The notes under the pieces are model-generated. The model was not told the DNA's origin, did no database searches, and saw only the letters and a list, made by a program, of their open reading frames with translations. 49,032 bases of DNA from Candidatus Desantisbacteria bacterium CG1_02_49_89 (GTDB lineage: Bacteria > Desantisbacteria > UBA1551), in assembly GCA_001871075.1 (NCBI GenBank), contig MNUP01000047.1:1-49032 (forward strand). Reading direction: 5' to 3'. This document shows, piece by piece, positions 16,172-22,707 of this stretch. How positions within the stretch are numbered: the stretch's first letter is position 1; each line of letters starts with the position of its first letter. The translations under genes were made by a program, and so were the position numbers.

Positions 16172-17461
16172 GTGGCAAAGATCGTAATGATCGGCGCGGG
16201 AAGCATGGGCTTTACAAGAAAATTGATAATAGATATCCTTAATTTCAAGGCGCTCAGGGATTCCACTGTAGCGCTGGTCGATATAGACGCCGGAAGGCTG
16301 GATATGATAACAAGGTGGGCGAAAAAGCTCATTGAGCAGGAAAAACTGCCCGCGAAGATCGAATCATCTACAGACAGAAGAGAAGTTCTGAAGGGCGCGG
16401 ACTTTATAGTCATAACCATCCGGGTGGGCGGGCTTGAGGCTTTTGAACTGGATGTGAGCATCCCGCGCAAATACGGCGTGAAGCAGGCGGTCGGGGACAC
16501 GCTTGGGCCCGGAGGGGTTTTTTACGCGATGCGCACGATACCCGTGCTTCTGGGCATATGCAAAGATGCGAACGAGCTCTGCCCGGACGCCTTGATCCTT
16601 AATTATTCAAACCCGATGGCGATGAATACCTGGGCGATGCTGAAATACGGCCACGAAAAAACAATAGGATTGTGCCACAGCGTGCAGGGCACAGCAGGGC
16701 AGCTTTCCAATTATATAGGTGTCCCGTTCGGAGAGGTCTCGTACTGGGTCGCGGGAATCAACCACATGTCATGGTTCCTTGAGTTCAGGCACAAGGATGT
16801 TGACGCCTACCCGAAGCTGTGGAAGGCGCTTGAGAACCCCGATATCTTCAAGCAGGACCCGGTCCGTTTCGAGATAATGAAACATTTTGACTACTTCGTG
16901 ACGGAGTCCAGCTTCCATATGGCTGAATACATGCCGTATTTCAACAAAAGAGAAGAGCTTATCAAGAAATTCAATACCCACGGCTGGATCTACCTTGAGC
17001 TCTGCAAGCAGGGCCTGGACCCGGCCGCGGAACAGATCAGGAAAGAAGTTGCCGGAGAGCAGAAAATAGATTTTTCTTCAAGCCCGGAATACTGCTCCTC
17101 CATTATAAACGCCGCGACCACGGGCATTTCTTACAGGATGAACGCAAGCGTTTTCAACAGGGGCATAATCTCTAACCTTCCGCAGGAGTCCTGTGTGGAG
17201 GTTCCCTGCTATGTTGACAAGACAGGGGTAAGGCCGGCATATGTGGGCGAGCTTCCCTTGCAGTGCGCTGCTCTTAACCGTTCCAGCATAAACGTCCAGG
17301 CGCTTGGCGTTGAAGCCGCTGTGGAAGGCAGCAGGCGCAAGGCGTTCCAGGCGATCTGCCTTGACCCGCTTACCGCAGCCGCGCTATCGCTGGAAGAGAT
17401 CCAGAAGATGACGGACGAAATGTTCGAGGCAGAGGCGCAGTACCTGCCGCAATTTAAATAA
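16172..17461 (+). CDS. Glycoside hydrolase family 4 enzyme (alpha-galactosidase MelA-like)
   Basis: A 429-residue GH4 enzyme. These hydrolases use NAD and a divalent metal with a redox-assisted mechanism. The N-terminal Rossmann motif GAGSMGF is at residues 7-13. NPMAMNTWAM, the metal-binding CHSVQG and INHMSWF are visible, and EYMPYF matches the alpha-galactosidase/alpha-glucuronidase branch. Substrate is therefore likely an alpha-linked galactoside or uronide. The start is GTG 16172, five bases after GGAGG (16162-16166). The frame extends upstream to 16148 but begins inside the element flanking tRNA-Pro. It is a monocistronic-looking gene between repeats. Confidence 0.88.
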   Translation: MAKIVMIGAGSMGFTRKLIIDILNFKALRDSTVALVDIDAGRLDMITRWAKKLIEQEKLPAKIESSTDRREVLKGADFIVITIRVGGLEAFELDVSIPRKYGVKQAVGDTLGPGGVFYAMRTIPVLLGICKDANELCPDALILNYSNPMAMNTWAMLKYGHEKTIGLCHSVQGTAGQLSNYIGVPFGEVSYWVAGINHMSWFLEFRHKDVDAYPKLWKALENPDIFKQDPVRFEIMKHFDYFVTESSFHMAEYMPYFNKREELIKKFNTHGWIYLELCKQGLDPAAEQIRKEVAGEQKIDFSSSPEYCSSIINAATTGISYRMNASVFNRGIISNLPQESCVEVPCYVDKTGVRPAYVGELPLQCAALNRSSINVQALGVEAAVEGSRRKAFQAICLDPLTAAALSLEEIQKMTDEMFEAEAQYLPQFK

Positions 17462-17556
17462 TGCAGTATCCAGTGGCCAGTATCCAGTGTCCAGCAAAAT
17501 CATATGGATTTAATCACCGTAATCGTATTCAGAAATCACTGTAATCAAATTTTAAT
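17462..17556. repeat. Intergenic word repeats (CCAGTGGCCAGTATCCAGTG and AATCACTGTAATCA)
   Basis: CAGTATCCAGTGGCCAGTAT iterations are followed by AATCACCGTAATCG and AATCACTGTAATCA. The CCAGTGGCCAGT word also occurs inside priA and rnhB. Confidence 0.75.
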
Positions 17557-17568
17557 GAGGAGGTTTGG

Positions 17569-18027
17569 ATGAAAGCGAAAGAGATAATGACGAAGAAGGT
17601 GGTAGCGGTTAAACCGGACACGACAGTGGAAAAGATAGCGAAGATACTGGCGGAAAAACACATAAGCGGCGTCCCGGTCGTGGACGACGACAACAGGGTG
17701 CTGGGGATCGTTACGGAGCACGACCTGCTGCTAAAGGACAAGATAAAGCAGGCAGTGCCCAGAATGGCGCTGTTCGGCCTGTTCGTTGTTCCGGACGAGC
17801 TGGTTAAAAAGGCGTACAAAGGCTACTGCAACGTGCACGCGTCGGAAATTATGAACAAGGGCGTCGTTACTTTTTCGGAAGACACCGATATCTCGGAAAT
17901 CGCCGAAGTTATGCATAAAAAAAAGATCAACAGGGTGCCTATAGTAAAAGAGGGAAAGCTTGCCGGTATTGTAAGCAGGGCGGATATCGTCAGGTCAATG
18001 GTGAAGGATTCCTGCAGCACGCAATAA
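17569..18027 (+). CDS. CBS-domain pair protein
   Basis: A 152-residue protein made of two CBS domains, modules that bind adenine nucleotides and act as energy or metabolite sensors. CBS1 covers roughly residues 1-65 (IMTKKVVAVKPDTTVEKI, HISGVPVVDDDNRVLGIVTEHDLL). CBS2 covers roughly 85-147 (IMNKGVVTFSEDTDISEI, KINRVPIVKEGKLAGIVSRADIV). No effector domain is attached. ATG 17569 follows GAGGAGG. A paralogue lies at 33995-34441. The partner that it regulates is not evident from neighbours. Confidence 0.9.
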   Translation: MKAKEIMTKKVVAVKPDTTVEKIAKILAEKHISGVPVVDDDNRVLGIVTEHDLLLKDKIKQAVPRMALFGLFVVPDELVKKAYKGYCNVHASEIMNKGVVTFSEDTDISEIAEVMHKKKINRVPIVKEGKLAGIVSRADIVRSMVKDSCSTQ

Positions 18028-18042
18028 TGCAAGATTTTAAAA

Positions 18043-18126
18043 TCACCACAGAGACACGGAGACACAGAGTTTTTGCTTTAACTTAAATCTAATAATTCTC
18101 CGTGCCTCGGTGCCTCCGTGGTTATT
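18043..18126. repeat. Inverted pair of CTCTGTG-family words
   Basis: ATCACCACAGAGACACGGAG on the left and CTCCGTGCCTCGGTGCCTCC on the right are inverted copies of one family, separated by about 30 AT-rich bases. The transcript could fold back on itself ahead of the next gene. Confidence 0.75.
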
Positions 18127-18159
18127 ATTGAAAACATTAATCTTAATTTGAGGTTTAAC

Positions 18160-18576
18160 ATGAAGTCATATAAAGAAGAGTTGTGGTTTAATACCAGGAA
18201 AAGAAGGGAATTCATAAATATAACTCCCCAGGTGGAAGAGGCTGTAAGGAAAAGCGGGATAAAAGAAGGCCTGTGCCTGGTCAACGCGATGCATATCACC
18301 GCAAGCGTTTTCATCAACGACGATGAAGGCGGGCTTCACCGGGATTTTGAGGAGTGGCTTGAGAAACTCGCTCCTTTCGGAAAAGAAAAGTATAAGCACA
18401 ACCTGACCGGCGAGGATAACGCGGACGCGCACATAAAAAGGTCTGTTATGGGGCGCGAGGTCGTGGCTGCGGTCACGTGCGGAAAGCTTGATTTCGGCCC
18501 GTGGGAGCAGATCTTCTACGGCGAGTTTGACGGAATGCGCCGCAAGCGCGTGCTGATAAAGATAATAGGCGAATGA
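18160..18576 (+). CDS. YjbQ/UPF0047 family protein
   Basis: A 138-residue protein of the UPF0047 (YjbQ) family. Family signatures are [39 protein letters not shown] and the C-terminal [18 protein letters not shown]. Members have weak thiamine-phosphate-synthase-like activity, and their physiological role is unsettled. The fold is a small trimeric beta sandwich with conserved His and Glu residues. The start is ATG 18160 with GAGG just upstream; the TTA-rich extension from 18118 is inside a repeat. It has no thiamine gene neighbour here, since thiC is about 12 kb away on the other strand. Confidence 0.88.
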   Translation: MKSYKEELWFNTRKRREFINITPQVEEAVRKSGIKEGLCLVNAMHITASVFINDDEGGLHRDFEEWLEKLAPFGKEKYKHNLTGEDNADAHIKRSVMGREVVAAVTCGKLDFGPWEQIFYGEFDGMRRKRVLIKIIGE

Positions 18577-18584
18577 TAATTCGT

Positions 18585-18668
18585 GCGTCGTGCATCGTTA
18601 AAAATAGTTTACACAGTTTATAAAGTTTACAGAGTTTACAAAGTTTTATCTGTGGAAATCTGTGTCAA
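18585..18668. repeat. Intergenic word repeats (CGTGCGTCGTGCATCG and AGTTTACAAAGTTTACA)
   Basis: A short CGTGCGTCGTGCATCGTT word precedes AGTTTATAAAGTTTACAGAG iterations and ATCTGTGGAAATCTGTGTCA. It ends at the AGGAGG of apt. Confidence 0.75.
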
Positions 18669-18683
18669 TAGGAGGGTTTAGGT

Positions 18684-19208
18684 ATGGAAGATCTGAAGAA
18701 ATACATCAGGACCATTCCAAATTTCCCAAAAAAAGGCATAATGTTCAGGGATATTACAACGCTCGTAAAGAACGGGAAGGCGCTGAAAAAAGTAGTGGAC
18801 GCCATTGCGGCGAAATACAAAAGGCAGAAGATAGATGTTGTTGTGGGCGCTGAGTCCCGCGGTTTTATAGTCGGGGCGGGAGTTGCCTATAAACTTGGTG
18901 TAGGGCTTGCGCTTGTCAGAAAAAAGGGAAAGCTTCCCTTCAAGACGATCTCGGCCACGTATGAGCTTGAGTACGGCACAGACACCGTTGAAATGCATAA
19001 GGATGCCATAAAGAAAGGCCAGAGGGTCCTGATAGTAGACGACCTTCTTGCGACAGGCGGCACCGCGTCAGCCGCGGTTGACCTGGTCCGGAAACTCGGC
19101 GGCAGGATCGTGGGCATAGCGTTTATAATTGAGCTGGTGGACCTGAACGGCAGGAACAAGCTGAAAGGCTATGATATTTTTTCGCTTGTGGAGTATAAGG
19201 GGGAATAG
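18684..19208 (+). CDS. apt: Adenine phosphoribosyltransferase
   Basis: A 174-residue purine salvage enzyme that makes AMP from adenine and PRPP. N-terminal IRTIPNFPKKGIMFRDITTL is the family start. AESRGFIVGAGVAYKL and the PRPP loop RVLIVDDLLATGGTA follow, and the C-terminus is normal in length. ATG 18684 follows AGGAGG. It is followed by a 450-base gene-free stretch with hairpin arrays before tRNA-Ser. Confidence 0.95.
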   Translation: MEDLKKYIRTIPNFPKKGIMFRDITTLVKNGKALKKVVDAIAAKYKRQKIDVVVGAESRGFIVGAGVAYKLGVGLALVRKKGKLPFKTISATYELEYGTDTVEMHKDAIKKGQRVLIVDDLLATGGTASAAVDLVRKLGGRIVGIAFIIELVDLNGRNKLKGYDIFSLVEYKGE

Positions 19209-19303
19209 CAAAGGGGCAAGGGACCAGATGCAAGGGACAAGTGTTGGAAAAGGATTTTTCTTTTAAATTAATTAAGCAAGGGAAATAAAGGGTGGGATTC
19301 GCC

Positions 19304-19331
19304 CGCCCATATCGCTTTTATCGATTGGGCG
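19304..19331. repeat. CGCCC...GGGCG hairpin (single form)
   Basis: CGCCCA (19304-19309) pairs with TGGGCG (19326-19331) around an inner ATCG/CGAT stem. It resembles the left hairpin of the cassette at 19390-19417. Confidence 0.7.
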
Positions 19332-19389
19332 AAGCGAAATCTCGCTTACTTTAACCTGTAATCGTCTTCTGGATTGACGGATACGTGTC

Positions 19390-19453
19390 CGCCCATATCG
19401 CTTTCAGCGATTGGGCGAGACCTCGCCCGTTCATCCAGAGGATGAAACGGGCG
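19390..19453. repeat. Twin hairpin cassette, copy 1
   Basis: Two CGCCC...GGGCG hairpins (19390-19417 and 19424-19453) are joined by the palindrome GGGCGAGACCTCGCCC. Inner stems are ATCGCTTTCAGCGAT and TTCATCCAGAGGATGAAA. The cassette ends directly at a broken tRNA-Ser 5' end. Confidence 0.8.
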
Positions 19454-19454
19454 G

Positions 19455-19472
19455 GGAGAGATGGCCGAGCGG
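19455..19472 (+). pseudogene. Broken tRNA-Ser 5' fragment
   Basis: GGAGAGATGGCCGAGCGG is identical to the first 18 bases of tRNA-Ser (19660-19677). It breaks off inside the D-loop, where a perfect 11-bp hairpin begins. Confidence 0.85.
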
Positions 19473-19549
19473 GTCCCGATAACTGACGTTATCGGGACGG
19501 GTGGAAGAGTGGAACGACAGGCGTTCATTTATACAGAGCACCCAGGAAC
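19473..19549. repeat. Hairpin plus 54-nt block inserted at the tRNA-Ser fragment
   Basis: GTCCCGATAAC-TGAC-GTTATCGGGAC (19473-19498) is a perfect stem and runs into the GACGGGTGGAAGAG block (19496-19549). The block is 44/54 identical to 15834-15887. The arrangement is the same as at the broken tRNA-Pro copy. Confidence 0.8.
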
Positions 19550-19600
19550 CGCATCACTTATGTTAACCGATGATTAATTGTAATATTTTGGGTTGGGATC

Positions 19601-19660
19601 CGCCCGTACCTTTCAGGTCGGGCGAGATCTCGCCCACTTGCCTATAAGGCAAGATGGGCG
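19601..19660. repeat. Twin hairpin cassette, copy 2
   Basis: Hairpins 19601-19624 and 19631-19660 are joined by GGGCGAGATCTCGCCC. Outer CGCCC/GGGCG arms are the same as in copy 1, but both inner stems are unrelated (GTACCTTTCAGGTC and ACTTGCCTATAAGGCAAGAT). It abuts the intact tRNA-Ser. Confidence 0.8.
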
Positions 19661-19747
19661 GAGAGATGGCCGAGCGGCTTAAGGCGTGCGCTTGGAGAGC
19701 GTATAACCTGAAAGGGTTCGTGGGTTCGAATCCCACTCTCTCCGCCA
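19660..19747 (+). tRNA. tRNA-Ser (anticodon GGA)
   Basis: A class II tRNA of 88 bases. The acceptor GGAGAGA (19660-19666) pairs with TCTCTCC (19737-19743), discriminator G is at 19744 and CCA is encoded at 19745-19747. The anticodon loop TTGGAGA has GGA at 19694-19696. The long variable arm and a T-arm GGTTCGAATCC are present. Its first 18 bases are duplicated upstream and 15 of its last bases are duplicated downstream of the GIY-YIG gene. Confidence 0.97.
19731..19745. repeat. Direct repeat left copy (tRNA-Ser 3' end)
   Basis: TCCCACTCTCTCCGC inside the tRNA-Ser 3' end is repeated exactly at 20080-20094. Duplication of a tRNA 3' end is the usual footprint of a tRNA-targeting integrative element. 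Confidence 0.9.
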
Positions 19748-19820
19748 TACTACGCTCTACCTGATTATGCACAGGAAGTGTACCGAGCTTCGAATGGCAG
19801 GTTTTTAAAAAGGTAAAAAA

Positions 19821-20075
19821 ATGTATTATGTATATATTTTAAAAGATCAAGACAACAAAACATATATTGGTTCAACCAATAACATAGAAAGAAGACTCAG
19901 GGAACACGGGGAAGGTTGTTGTTATTCGACAAGATATTTTAAGAAAGCAGTTCTAGAAGCATATATTGCTGTGAAGGATGAGTCAACAGCAAGAAAGTTG
20001 GAAAAGTATTTAAAGGTAGGTTCAGGCAAAGCATTTCTTAAAAAGAGAATTTTAACTGACGAAGCCTCGGCGTAG
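19821..20075 (+). CDS. Small GIY-YIG nuclease-family protein inside the tRNA-Ser element
   Basis: An 84-residue single-domain protein. YYVYILKD gives the GIY strand and TYIGSTNNIERRLREH the YIG strand with the catalytic Arg; ARKLEKYLKVGSGKAFLKKR holds the expected Glu and lysine-rich tail. It is AT-rich compared with surrounding genes and has a weak AAAAGGT site. It is related to, but clearly different from, the protein beside tRNA-Pro. Its last codons fall in a palindrome (ACTGACGAAGCC with GGCGTAGTCAGT) that touches the right direct repeat. Homing or recombination at tRNA genes is inferred from position; no target is known. Confidence 0.85.
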   Translation: MYYVYILKDQDNKTYIGSTNNIERRLREHGEGCCYSTRYFKKAVLEAYIAVKDESTARKLEKYLKVGSGKAFLKKRILTDEASA

Positions 20076-20079
20076 TCAG

Positions 20080-20094
20080 TCCCACTCTCTCCGC
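20080..20094. repeat. Direct repeat right copy (tRNA-Ser 3' end)
   Basis: TCCCACTCTCTCCGC, identical to 19731-19745, marks the far boundary of the GIY-YIG element. The conserved downstream hairpin begins at the next base. Confidence 0.9.
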
Positions 20095-20215
20095 AGTTTT
20101 TCGCTACAGCGAAAAACTAGAGCAATTGAGCAATGGAAAATAGAAAATGGATAAAGACAAAGCGATATTGCGGTCTATTTTCTATTGATCCATTTTCGGA
20201 AATTTTGCTATAGTT
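20095..20215. repeat. Conserved element downstream of the tRNA-Ser locus
   Basis: Hairpin AGTTTTTCGC-TACA-GCGAAAAACT (20095-20118) is followed by GAGCAATTGAGCAATGG, inverted AAAATAGAAAATGG words, TTGCGGTCTATTTTCTATTG and CCATTTTCGGAAATTTTGC. It is homologous to 16015-16140 with paired changes in the stem. Confidence 0.8.
20185..20215 (+). promoter_or_regulatory. Possible promoter for dnaX
   Basis: TTGATC followed 18 bases later by TATAGT, preceded by TGC as an extended -10. It lies in the conserved post-tRNA element, so the element may supply the promoter. Weak evidence. Confidence 0.35.
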
Positions 20216-20244
20216 TATAGTCTAATGATCGAATAGAGGCTTAA

Positions 20245-21969
20245 ATGGCTTACCTTACTTTAGCGAGAAAATACAGGCCGCAGGACTTCGACGGAGTTGT
20301 GGGCCAGTCGCACATTACACAGACCCTGAAGAACTCCCTTGAATCCGGCAGGATTTCGCACGCTTACCTTTTTAGCGGGCCCAGGGGCATCGGAAAAACT
20401 TCAACGGCAAGGATCCTGGCAAAATGCCTGAACTGCGAAAAGGGCCCCACGGTCAATCCCTGCGGTAAATGCTCTATGTGCCTGGAGATAACCGAGGGTT
20501 CGTCCATGGATATCGTTGAGATAGACGCGGCATCGCACAGGGGCATAGATGAGGCAAAAGATCTGATTGAAAAGGTAAGATTTGTATCAGGGGCCGCGCG
20601 GTATAAAATGTATATCATTGACGAAGTGCATATGTTAACCCCCCAAAGCTTTAACGCTCTCTTGAAAACCATAGAGGAACCTCCCCCAAATGTAATATTT
20701 GTTCTTGCCACCACAGCTCCGCATGATATCCCCCAGACGATCCTTTCGCGCTGCCAGTGGTTTGTTTTCAGGCGCATCTCGGTGCAGGATATGATAAAGC
20801 ACCTGGCAAGGATAAGCAGCCTGGAGAAGATCAAGATCAGCGAGAGCTCGCTTTTCGCGATAGCAAGGCATTCGGAAGGTTCCCTGAGGGACGCTGAGGT
20901 GAGCCTTGAGCAGGTGATCTCATTCAGCGGCACCGACGTGCAGGATGAAGACGTAAGTGCGCTCCTGGGCGTGATAAAGCTTGATTTCTACAGGAACTAT
21001 TTCAAAGGCATAATTACCGGGGATGTGCAGTCCGCGGTCAGCCTGACAGGCGAGATCATGGACAGCGGTTATGAGATAGACGATTTTATCCAGGGCTTGC
21101 AGGAATACGCGCGCAACCTTATAGTGCTCAAGGACGGCCAGGCCCGGGTTTCAGACGCGAATCTTTCCCTGGTTGACCTTCCGGTTGAGGACGTAAAAAA
21201 GCTGAAGGAAGAAACCGCGTGTTTCAGCGAGGAAGAACTTGTGTGGATGGTGGACGCGATCTCGCAGGCGCAGAAAGACCTGCACAATTTCGGGATGGGC
21301 GGCCAGGAAAGGCTGATACTTGAACTGATGGCGATAAGGCTGGTAAAGCACGGCATAAAAAAGCAGGCCGGTGCCGCATCGAAAAACCCGGAAGCCCGGC
21401 AGGTTGCTGTCCAGCCGACAAAGGATCATGCTCCTGTTCCTCCTCCCCCTACTGTTCCGCATCCTGCTCCGCAGGAGCAGGACAAACCGAAGGTTGTTCC
21501 TGCTGTTGCGCCAAAGGTTGGGCAGGCGCAGCCCGCTTCGCGCAGCGATAACGAAGATCCCCGTCCTGCACCGGCCCCAAAGGAAAAAATTGCGCCCGGG
21601 CATAAAGAAATAAGCCTTGAAGCAGTGCTGGAAGGATGGGGAAGTTTTGTGCAGATCATTAAGGAAAAAAAGCCGGGTATGGCTCAATTTCTGGAAGAGG
21701 CAAGGCCGAAGGAGTTGAAAGAAGGCACACTCACGGTATCTTTCAATAAAGAACTTGAGTTCCAGAGAAAAAGGGCAGAGGAAAAAGAGGATAAAAGTTT
21801 TATTGAGTCAACGCTTAAAGAAGTATACAGCGTGCCTTTGAAGATCAAGTACCTGCCCGGCGATCACGCGCAGGAAGAAAAGATCAAGAAGGCCGAGGAT
21901 GAGCCGCTCTTGAAAAAGACGCTTGAGATTTTCAAGGCAAAAATAGTGGACAGAAAGAAAATCCAGTGA
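20245..21969 (+). CDS. dnaX: DNA polymerase III subunit gamma/tau
   Basis: A 574-residue clamp-loader ATPase. The N-terminal AAA+ module starts MAYLTLARKYRPQDFDGVVG, has Walker A GPRGIGKT (residues 45-52), zinc cysteines C64, C73, C76 and C79, DEVHML as Walker B and the SRC sensor in ILSRCQ. Domains II and III follow to about residue 370. A Pro/Ala-rich linker (about 375-450) precedes a C-terminal tau-like domain, so the protein is long enough to act as tau. ATG 20245 follows AGAGG. dnaX lies next to tRNA-Ser in many bacteria. The usual ybaB-recR genes do not follow here; a LamG protein gene does. Confidence 0.95.
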   Translation: MAYLTLARKYRPQDFDGVVGQSHITQTLKNSLESGRISHAYLFSGPRGIGKTSTARILAKCLNCEKGPTVNPCGKCSMCLEITEGSSMDIVEIDAASHRGIDEAKDLIEKVRFVSGAARYKMYIIDEVHMLTPQSFNALLKTIEEPPPNVIFVLATTAPHDIPQTILSRCQWFVFRRISVQDMIKHLARISSLEKIKISESSLFAIARHSEGSLRDAEVSLEQVISFSGTDVQDEDVSALLGVIKLDFYRNYFKGIITGDVQSAVSLTGEIMDSGYEIDDFIQGLQEYARNLIVLKDGQARVSDANLSLVDLPVEDVKKLKEETACFSEEELVWMVDAISQAQKDLHNFGMGGQERLILELMAIRLVKHGIKKQAGAASKNPEARQVAVQPTKDHAPVPPPPTVPHPAPQEQDKPKVVPAVAPKVGQAQPASRSDNEDPRPAPAPKEKIAPGHKEISLEAVLEGWGSFVQIIKEKKPGMAQFLEEARPKELKEGTLTVSFNKELEFQRKRAEEKEDKSFIESTLKEVYSVPLKIKYLPGDHAQEEKIKKAEDEPLLKKTLEIFKAKIVDRKKIQ

Positions 21970-21979
21970 GGAGGTCTTT

Positions 21980-22702
21980 ATGAAGAAGATATTTATGTTT
22001 TTGGCGATTGCATTAACTTTCAACTTTTCCCTATGGGATCCCTTTGGGACAACTTTTTTAATTTCAAACTGTTTCTCGCAGGAGAAAGGGCTTGTGGCTT
22101 ACTGGAGTTTTGACGAGGGCTCAGGCAAAATTGCCAAGGACGCGGCGGGCAAGAACAACGGTGATATTATCGACGCGGAGTGGACAGCGGGGAAGGTTGG
22201 GAAAGCGCTTAAATTCAGCGGCGAAGGCAGTTTCATAGATATTCCCGTTTCTGACAGCCTTAACATTGACGGTTCGGTTACGGTGGAGTTGTGGGTGAAG
22301 CATGAAGGGGATGAATACAAGGAATGGGAATGCATACTTGCAAAGGGCGATCACGCTTACAGGCTGCATATCCGCCCGGGAACTTTTGAATTTGATTTCG
22401 GGGTGAATACGGGCGGCGAATTCCACGACCAGGTTTCCGGCATAAAACCCGAACCCGGCAAGTGGTACCACGTCGCGGGGACATATGACGGCGCTAAAAC
22501 ATGCGTATATGTTAACGGAAAGCTTGCCGCTTCAGGCGCTGAATGGTCCGGGCCCATAGACACAAACGACCTGGACCTGTATATCGGGGACAACAGCGAG
22601 GCAACAGGCAGGTTTTTTAAGGGGATCATAGACGAGGTAAGGATCTACAGCAGGGCGCTTTCCGAAGCAGAGATAAAAACGCGCTACGATAAGGAAAAAT
22701 AG
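21980..22702 (+). CDS. Exported LamG/concanavalin-like domain protein
   Basis: A 240-residue protein with an N-terminal hydrophobic export signal followed by one LamG-like (concanavalin A-like lectin/glucanase) domain: LVAYWSFDEGSGKIAKDAAG, ALKFSGEGSFIDIPVSDSLN, VTVELWVK, WYHVAGTYDG, CVYVNGKLAASG and IIDEVRIYSRALSEAEI. Such domains bind carbohydrates or act as structural parts of surface proteins. The signal region is longer than usual because 22035-22064 is a dispersed repeat (GGGATCCCTTTGGGACAA then a T-rich tail) encoding roughly WDPFGTTFLIS in frame. ATG 21980 follows GAGGAGG. It is followed after five bases by a YesL-like membrane protein gene. Confidence 0.8.
   Translation: MKKIFMFLAIALTFNFSLWDPFGTTFLISNCFSQEKGLVAYWSFDEGSGKIAKDAAGKNNGDIIDAEWTAGKVGKALKFSGEGSFIDIPVSDSLNIDGSVTVELWVKHEGDEYKEWECILAKGDHAYRLHIRPGTFEFDFGVNTGGEFHDQVSGIKPEPGKWYHVAGTYDGAKTCVYVNGKLAASGAEWSGPIDTNDLDLYIGDNSEATGRFFKGIIDEVRIYSRALSEAEIKTRYDKEK
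22035..22064. repeat. ATCCCTTTGGGACAA repeat inside the LamG signal peptide
   Basis: GGGATCCCTTTGGGACAA plus a TTTTTTAATT tail matches intergenic copies at 9474-9499 and 46723-46738, and an inverted one at 43654-43671. Here it is translated as part of the export signal. Confidence 0.85.
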
Positions 22703-22707
22703 GCTAT

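Larger units (their letters stand above)
19209..19600. other. Gene-free stretch with hairpin cassettes and broken tRNA head
   Basis: No credible protein gene is seen. It begins with CAAGGGACCAGATGCAAGGG words. From 19300 it holds CGCCC...GGGCG hairpins, at 19455-19472 a copy of the tRNA-Ser 5' end, then a perfect hairpin and the 54-nt block shared with the tRNA-Pro locus. The rest (19550-19600) shows nothing recognisable. Confidence 0.75.
19746..20094 (+). mobile_element. Candidate minimal GIY-YIG element in tRNA-Ser
   Basis: About 349 bases bounded by the 15-base tRNA-Ser direct repeats hold only one gene, a GIY-YIG protein. The upstream tRNA is intact and the downstream end carries just the tRNA tail. 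No integrase is present, so it would have to move by nuclease-driven homing or use a helper. It is called from architecture only. Confidence 0.55.

Noticed and set aside
15921-16178. Minus-strand frame reading GCPDLNRGPHGPEPRALP
   Set aside because: It is the complement of tRNA-Pro, another classical spurious translation.
19563-19772. Minus-strand frame reading MAERVGFEPTNPFRLYALQ
   Set aside because: It is antisense to tRNA-Ser; this peptide is a well-known artefact of translating the complement of tRNA-Ser genes.
19748-20244. Signal recognition particle RNA between tRNA-Ser and dnaX
   Set aside because: This is a common location for it, but the conserved GGAAGG-AGCAGC apical loop is not found; the space holds the GIY-YIG element and a conserved repeat.
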